Below, piece by piece: positions 59,252 to 64,000 of a stretch of DNA of 64,000 nucleotides. A program made the position numbers and the translations under genes. Every line of letters begins with the position of its first letter. Positions within the stretch are counted from its first letter, which is position 1. The notes beneath the pieces were generated by a model, which ran no database searches, was not told where the DNA came from, and saw only the letters and a list, made by a program, of their open reading frames with translations. This DNA comes from Alphaproteobacteria bacterium (lineage in GTDB: Bacteria; Pseudomonadota; Alphaproteobacteria; Micropepsales; Micropepsaceae): positions 248,001 through 312,000 of the forward strand of contig WGNJ01000013.1 of the NCBI GenBank assembly GCA_016124635.1. Reading direction: 5' to 3'.

Positions 59252-59285
59252 GACAATTGTCGTTGGGTCCAAGCTGCAGACTTGG
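59252..59285 (-). promoter_or_regulatory. Palindromic leader of twin 1
   Basis: The dyad CCAAG-CTGCAGA-CTTGG (59269-59285) lies 29 bp before the ATG. Near it is GACAATTGTC (59252-59261), also palindromic, followed by the Shine-Dalgarno. The same two elements precede twin 2, so they are conserved leader structures or operator sites. Confidence 0.6.
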
Positions 59286-59449
59286 GTCCGCGCCAGAAGC
59301 CACCCCTGAGGCTCTGAGGCTTGTCTTCGTGTAAGCGAATCAGCCCGTTTGAAATCAGTGTATCGGTCGATTTATTGACGACATCTAAATTTGGGCCGCC
59401 GGCAGCTGTCGGGCCTGCGGGTGTGTCGTTGTAGCGCTACACTCTACCG

Positions 59450-60103
59450 ATGAGTGTGAGTCGCGCCGCAATTACTGGTCAGTCGCCTTCTCATCTGGAG
59501 CCGCGCTCCATTCGGCTCGAGACGGAGCACTATGTCGTCCGAACGCTCGAGCTCAGCGACGTCACCGAGCGCGCGTGCGCTTGGTTCGCCGATCCGAGCA
59601 AGACAGCCACGATCAACTTGCCCGCTCGCGCCCTTTCGGCCGAGGAATTCGCAGACTACATCGCAAGCCACGACCGCGTGACCGGTCACGCTCTGGGCAT
59701 TTTCGACAAGGCGACCGGGCTCCACATCGGTCTCTGGGCCGTCTACGTCGATTGGGATCAGAGCGAGTTCCTGATCAATGTCCTCGTCGGCGAGCGCGGC
59801 TACGAGCATGGCGTGCGTCGCGAAACGCAGCGCAAGATCACCGATCAGTTCTTCGAAGGTATGGGTTTGGAGACGATGCGTTGCGCTGTGCTGGCCCGCA
59901 ACGAGCGGCTGGACGGACGCTTCAGCCAGGCCGGTTGGGTGCCGGAACACACGACGTACAAACCATCCGTCAACGGCGAAGCCTTCGAAGAGGTCCGCCA
60001 CTACAGTCTCACGCGCGAAAGGTGGCGGGCCAACTATCGGGCGTCGCGTGAGCTCCGCGACTTGTCGGACGCGCTGATCCACAACGCGCTTGCCGGAATC
60101 TAA
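59450..60103 (+). CDS. GNAT-family acetyltransferase (RimJ/RimL-like)
   Basis: The 217-aa protein has an acetyltransferase-3 pattern: LETEHYVVRTLELSDVTE, the acetyl-CoA-binding region VGERGYEHGVRRETQRK, and CAVLARNERLDGRFSQAGWV. It lies between the twin barrel genes on the opposite strand. Acceptor unknown. Confidence 0.88.
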   Translation: MSVSRAAITGQSPSHLEPRSIRLETEHYVVRTLELSDVTERACAWFADPSKTATINLPARALSAEEFADYIASHDRVTGHALGIFDKATGLHIGLWAVYVDWDQSEFLINVLVGERGYEHGVRRETQRKITDQFFEGMGLETMRCAVLARNERLDGRFSQAGWVPEHTTYKPSVNGEAFEEVRHYSLTRERWRANYRASRELRDLSDALIHNALAGI

Positions 60104-60118
60104 GCGCCCAAAAAGAAA

Positions 60119-60140
60119 ACGGGCCCCGAAAGGGACCCGT
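60119..60140 (-). terminator. Intrinsic terminator of the second barrel gene
   Basis: ACGGGCCCC and GGGACCCGT form a stem (with one wobble pair in the transcript) around GAAA; on the minus strand TTTTCTTTTT follows. It lies 26 bp after the stop at 60166. Confidence 0.85.
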
Positions 60141-60165
60141 TCTGAAACGCCGTCTCACTGCGCCG

Positions 60166-60882
60166 TCAATTGACGTCGACCGTCAGATTAATCAGGACGG
60201 AGTGGTTCTCGTTCTGGAAGTTGATGATGTCGTTCTTCCCGAGGAAGACGTTGTTCTTGATCTCCGGCCCTTTGAAGAACCTGTAACCCAGGCCGAGGTT
60301 CACGCCTGGCTGGATCGGATAGTTGATCCCTGCACCCAATTGATAGGCAAAGCCGCTCTCTTCGACGGCCCACGTGGTTGCGACAGAAGTGTTGCCGCCG
60401 CCGGACGTCGAAGTGACCTGCGCGCCGCCGCTGACTTTCGTGCGGCCCCAACCGGCGCCGCCGCCGACATAGGGAACCCACTTCTGCCCGACGTCGATGT
60501 CGTACCAGACGTTGGCAAGCACCGAGAATGTCGACTGATGGCCGTCGATGCGGCCCGACGTGGGACCCTCACTAATCGACGACGCCAGCCAACGGCCCCC
60601 GATCTTATTGCGCCGGTAGTCGCTTTCGATTCCGGCGCGAAGTCCGTGGAGCCAATTGTCGAGATGAACCCCTACCTCTGCGCCCAGCAAGAAGCCGACG
60701 TGGGAGTCGAGGTGATGCGACGTCAGCTGACAACAGGAAATCGTGAAGTTTGCATCGTTCTGCGGCTGGAAGTTCGCCGCGCCGTGGACACTGATGTAGA
60801 AACCGCCATCGGCTTGCGCGGAGCCGACGGACGCGAGCACGGCCAGCGCCGATGACGCGAGCAGCGTTCGTTTGTTGAGCAT
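60166..60882 (-). CDS. Outer-membrane beta-barrel protein, twin 2
   Basis: ATG 60882 with AGGAGAG starts a signal peptide (MLNKRTLLASSALAVLASVGSAQA). The rest is a paralogue of twin 1, sharing YDID.G.KW.PY.GGG.GW.RTKV.G and LG.GYR(Y/F)F(R/K)GP(D/E)(V/I)KN. The two are separated by a GNAT gene on the other strand, so the pair arose by duplication. Function unknown. Confidence 0.88.
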   Translation of the reverse strand: MLNKRTLLASSALAVLASVGSAQADGGFYISVHGAANFQPQNDANFTISCCQLTSHHLDSHVGFLLGAEVGVHLDNWLHGLRAGIESDYRRNKIGGRWLASSISEGPTSGRIDGHQSTFSVLANVWYDIDVGQKWVPYVGGGAGWGRTKVSGGAQVTSTSGGGNTSVATTWAVEESGFAYQLGAGINYPIQPGVNLGLGYRFFKGPEIKNNVFLGKNDIINFQNENHSVLINLTVDVN

Positions 60883-60896
60883 GAGATCTCTCCTGA

Positions 60897-60928
60897 CAAT
60901 TGTTCTTCAGTCCAAGCTGCAGCCTTGG
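60897..60928 (-). promoter_or_regulatory. Palindromic leader of twin 2
   Basis: The dyad CCAAG-CTGCAGC-CTTGG (60912-60928) and AACAATTGTC lie in the same order and spacing as in twin 1. On the minus strand it reads CCAAGGCTGCAGCTTGG. Confidence 0.6.
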
Positions 60929-61100
60929 GCCTTCGTCAGGAACAACACCCCGAGACGTTCGCTGTTTTGCGTCGGACGCGCGCGAATCAACCTCTCCGTG
61001 CAGAGATTATCTGCACGCGTTCTGTCCGTTCGTTAATTTTTTCGATGGTCGCGAAGCCGGCTGATGGCCGTTGCGGCGGAGCAACGATTCGAATGCCGGC

Positions 61101-62555
61101 TTAGCTCGCGATCCGCAAAGTCCCGTGGGCATCGGTTGGCGCGTCGTCGGTCGTATCCGGGCACACCCTCGAAGCGGGCAATTCGACACGCACCGTTGTG
61201 CCCGAGCCCACCTGGCTCGCGAGCACGAGGCGTCCGCCGTGAATCTCGACGACTTTCTTGGAATAGGGCAGGCCAAGCCCTGTGCCGCCGTGACGTCGCG
61301 ACAACGCGCTTTCGACCTGTTCGAACGGGCGTAGCACCCGATCGATATCTTTGGCCGGAATCCCGATGCCGGTGTCCTTGACGACGAGGTCGATCCCCTC
61401 GGTCGGAGAGACCCGCATATTGATCTCGACACGGCCGCCGCTCGGTGTGAATTTCACGGCGTTCGACACCAGGTTCAATGCCACCTGGCGGAACAGGCGC
61501 GCATCGACGATCACTTTTGGCGCTGTGTCGTCGCCGCTGTAGCTCAAATCGACCCGTCCCTCGATCGCCTTGTGCTGACACATGCGCAAGGTGGCTTCCA
61601 TGATCTCGTTGATATCGGTCGGCTGCTCGGAAAGCTCGAGCTTGCCGGACTCGGCTTTCGCCAAGTCCAGGATGTCGTTGATGATGGCGAGCAGGTGCTT
61701 GCCCGAGTCATGAATATCGCCCGCGTATTCCATATACTTCGGCGAACCGAGCGGCCCCATGAGTTGTTGCACGAACATCTCGGAGAAGCCGAGGATCGCG
61801 TTCAGCGGCGTCCGCAACTCGTGGCTCATGACCGCGAGGAATTCGCTCTTGGCGCGGTTGGCGGCCTCCGCCTCGTCGAGCAGAGCGCGCATGACGTCGT
61901 TCTTGTGCTCGATGATCTTCTGCGCGACGTAGTTGCCGCGAATGTGCGTCTCGAGAATATAGCTCGAGAACACGCCGACGGCCGTCGCCATACCGAGGAA
62001 GAAGTTGTTACTCAGGTAGTCGTGAGCGCTGATCGGGTTCACGAAAACGCTCACCACCTGGTAGCTCGCCCAAATGCCGATCGTCACCATCAGCGAGTAG
62101 GCGAAACGCAAACCCAATAGGCTTCCGCAATAGATCACGACCATGATCAGGCCGGCGTAGTACTGGCTGTTGAGCGGCGCGCTCAACACGGCCGTCATCA
62201 GCACGACGCCGAAGCCCGCGCCGCCCATTGCGATCGCCAGCGCCGGTTGAACGTACTTGCCGAAGCTTTTTGTGAAGGATGCGGCGAACACGATCATCAT
62301 GATCGGCACCGCGAAGCCGTAGCGGATCGCCCACAGCTTGCCGACCTCTTGCGCACCGACGATGGAGTCGAGGAAGCCGAACGCGCCGTAGAGGACGACG
62401 GCCGCGCAGAGATAGAGACGGATGAACGGCAGCGAAGACGCAAACGATCGGGCGGAGAAGTCGCGTTCGACCTCCGGGTCTTTGAAGAGGAGGAGGATGC
62501 GGTTCAGATCGAACCGCCGAGCTCCAGCCTGATTGGGTTCGGCTTCCACCGCCAT
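61101..62555 (-). CDS. Membrane sensor histidine kinase
   Basis: From ATG 62555 the protein is 484 aa (the frame is open to TTG 62648). Six hydrophobic helices lie between about residues 40 and 210, forming a membrane sensor without an obvious periplasmic domain. HisKA follows (phospho-His in SHELRTPLNAILGFSEMF), then HATPase_c with DTGIGIP and GGTGLGLPYSKK. It resembles the PleC/DivJ-type kinase truncated at the left edge of the window. No response regulator is encoded beside it. Confidence 0.9.
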   Translation of the reverse strand: MAVEAEPNQAGARRFDLNRILLLFKDPEVERDFSARSFASSLPFIRLYLCAAVVLYGAFGFLDSIVGAQEVGKLWAIRYGFAVPIMMIVFAASFTKSFGKYVQPALAIAMGGAGFGVVLMTAVLSAPLNSQYYAGLIMVVIYCGSLLGLRFAYSLMVTIGIWASYQVVSVFVNPISAHDYLSNNFFLGMATAVGVFSSYILETHIRGNYVAQKIIEHKNDVMRALLDEAEAANRAKSEFLAVMSHELRTPLNAILGFSEMFVQQLMGPLGSPKYMEYAGDIHDSGKHLLAIINDILDLAKAESGKLELSEQPTDINEIMEATLRMCQHKAIEGRVDLSYSGDDTAPKVIVDARLFRQVALNLVSNAVKFTPSGGRVEINMRVSPTEGIDLVVKDTGIGIPAKDIDRVLRPFEQVESALSRRHGGTGLGLPYSKKVVEIHGGRLVLASQVGSGTTVRVELPASRVCPDTTDDAPTDAHGTLRIAS

Positions 62556-62726
62556 TTGGCCCGAAGATGCTGGCGTTGTTTCGAGGTCTGAAGCTAACCG
62601 AGGGCGAGTTAAGGACAGTCTTCTCTCAATGGTTAGCGGACCATTCAAAATTGTTGATTTTTCCTTGCTTTAGCGGCGGTTTCGGACCCAAGATGAGCGC
62701 AAAATAGGGGTGCCTGAGGGAACGAG

Positions 62727-64000
62727 ATGGGGGCGCATTGGCGCGTGGGGCGCGCAATGCTGGTGGTGGGCAAGCGCCGTTTGCGGCGCGGTTCCATTGC
62801 AGCGGGTGGAATGCTGATCGCAGCGATTGCCAGCGCTCAAGGCGCAGGCTTCGCGCTGCGTGAATATTCGCTGTCCGCCGAAGGCTCGGCCTTCGCCGGC
62901 GCAAGCGCCCTGAGCGATGAGCCCGGCGGTCTGTCCTACAACGCGGCCACGAGTTCCGGCGTCGGCACCTGGGACATGTCGATGACCGCGGGCTTCATCG
63001 ACCCTGACACCACCGGCACGTTCTCGGTTGCCGAGACGAGCTTCGCGACGCCCACGGGCGGCGACAGCCAGGTGCGCGAAATCCAAGATGCGGTCGAACC
63101 GGGCATGCAGCTGCGCTACCGCCTGTCGGAGCAGTTGACCGCCGGTCTTTCGGTGACGGCGCCGTTCGGCCTCGGGACCAAATATCGGAACGATTGGGCG
63201 GGGCGGTACTACGCGCTTGAATCCAAACTCATCACCGTTAACGCGGCGCCGTCGCTTGCCTATCAAGTTACGCCGGAGTTAACGCTCGCCGCCGGCGCTC
63301 AGGTCGAATACGCGACTGGCACGCTCTCGAACGCGATCGACTTCGGCACCATCGGCGCCGCCAACTCCGTTCCCGGTGCGGTGCCTGGCACGCAGGACGG
63401 CAAAGTCGAATACACGCCCGCTGGTTGGGCCTACGGCTATCTCGTCGGTGCCCTCTGGCAACCGCAGCCGGACTTGCGGATCGGCGCCTCCTATCGCTCG
63501 GAGCTTAGGCACGACGTGAAGGGCGGCGTCGATTTCACGCTCGATTCAGCCGGCATCGGAGCGACGCTGTCGACGCTCTCGGGCGCCTTCGTCGACACCA
63601 AAGGCCGATCGACCCTGACGCTGCCCGCGGTCGCGGCGCTTGGCATCGCCTACGACGTAACGCCCCAACTGACGCTGATGGCGGAGTACGATTACACCTG
63701 GTGGAACTCGTTCGACGAATTGCGGGTGAAGTTCGCGAACCCGCTGCAGCCCGACAGCTTTCAGACCTACGATTACAAGAACACCTACTTCGCGAGCATC
63801 GGCCTGCGCTACCGGCCGAACCAAGACTGGGTTCTGCGCACGGGCGTCGCCTTCGATCAGAGCCCGACGCGCGATGCCACGCGCGATCCGCGCATCCCCG
63901 ACAACGATCGCAAATGGATTGCTCTATCCGTCGGCTACAATCTGACGGAAAGGACCGCGATCGAAGCCGGCTACTCGCGCCTCATGTTTCCCGACGGCCG
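62727..64000 (+). CDS. OmpP1/FadL/TodX-family outer-membrane transporter (3' end outside window)
   Basis: ATG 62727 has GAGGGA six bases upstream and the frame is open to the right edge. The long basic start MGAHWRVGRAMLVVGKRRLR leads into a signal peptide (GSIAAGMLIAAIASAQG). The mature start AGFALREYSLSAEGSAFAGA is typical of FadL, followed by VTAPFGLGTKYRNDWAGRYY, MAEYDYTWWNSF and FASIGLRYRPNQDWVLRTGV. FadL transports long-chain fatty acids or hydrocarbons into the cell. The last visible residues are LTERTAIEAGYSRLMFPDG. Confidence 0.92.
   Translation, partial: MGAHWRVGRAMLVVGKRRLRRGSIAAGGMLIAAIASAQGAGFALREYSLSAEGSAFAGASALSDEPGGLSYNAATSSGVGTWDMSMTAGFIDPDTTGTFSVAETSFATPTGGDSQVREIQDAVEPGMQLRYRLSEQLTAGLSVTAPFGLGTKYRNDWAGRYYALESKLITVNAAPSLAYQVTPELTLAAGAQVEYATGTLSNAIDFGTIGAANSVPGAVPGTQDGKVEYTPAGWAYGYLVGALWQPQPDLRIGASYRSELRHDVKGGVDFTLDSAGIGATLSTLSGAFVDTKGRSTLTLPAVAALGIAYDVTPQLTLMAEYDYTWWNSFDELRVKFANPLQPDSFQTYDYKNTYFASIGLRYRPNQDWVLRTGVAFDQSPTRDATRDPRIPDNDRKWIALSVGYNLTERTAIEAGYSRLMFPDG

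Overview
The window is GC-rich, densely coded DNA that looks alphaproteobacterial. The evidence is a LuxR/LuxI pair, PleC/DivJ-like histidine kinases, paired short outer-membrane beta-barrels, a PilZ-methyltransferase fusion, DUF1254 and DUF2167 proteins, and many minus/plus operons with ATGA stop/start overlaps. I found no rRNA, tRNA, CRISPR array or intact transposase. Genus cannot be fixed from the sequence alone.

Layout. 1-5.8 kb: the end of a histidine kinase, a proteasome-like Ntn-hydrolase candidate with a small partner, a LOG-family protein, and two membrane-associated proteins. 5.9-7.7 kb: a quorum-sensing cassette (LuxR, LuxI-type synthase, small basic AT-hook-like protein). 7.7-12.8 kb: enoyl-CoA hydratase with an ICMT-like methyltransferase, a class III cyclase, and a secreted tectonin-repeat protein. 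13-29.3 kb: mostly catabolic and housekeeping enzymes (AraC and TetR regulators, two nitroreductases, alpha/beta hydrolase, SDR, CoA-transferase, sulfotransferase, GST, a methyltransferase/adenylate-forming ligase pair, an outer-membrane barrel). 29.5-36.9 kb: a permuted NlpC/P60 protein, an AbfD/HpaB-family flavoprotein lacking Fe-S ligands, an array of four small membrane proteins, a crystallin-like protein, a HAD phosphatase, and a BlaI plus BlaR1-M23 sensor pair. 37-44 kb: three coupled secreted/TPR genes, a membrane protein with a duplicated 3' fragment, and a Baeyer-Villiger-type monooxygenase.

44-51 kb is the accessory-looking part. It holds many small secreted proteins of unknown function, a microgene for a lipoprotein, a segmental duplication with an internal 427-bp deletion, a gene remnant, and dispersed repeats. 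51-54.4 kb carries a translationally coupled operon of an Lgt-like protein, a Tes/MJ0619-type (class D) radical SAM enzyme and a small membrane protein; this is the strongest candidate for unusual lipid chemistry. 54.4-64 kb returns to conventional content: Tet-type MFS exporter, GNAT and Nudix enzymes, the PilZ-methyltransferase fusion, twin outer-membrane barrels around a GNAT gene, a membrane histidine kinase, and a FadL-family porin running off the right edge.

Regulatory signals readable from sequence include a lux-box-like dyad and a ribosome-site hairpin before luxI, a double TetR operator overlapping a sigma70-like promoter, a concentric BlaI operator, conserved palindromic leaders before the twin barrels, and intrinsic terminators behind three outer-membrane genes.
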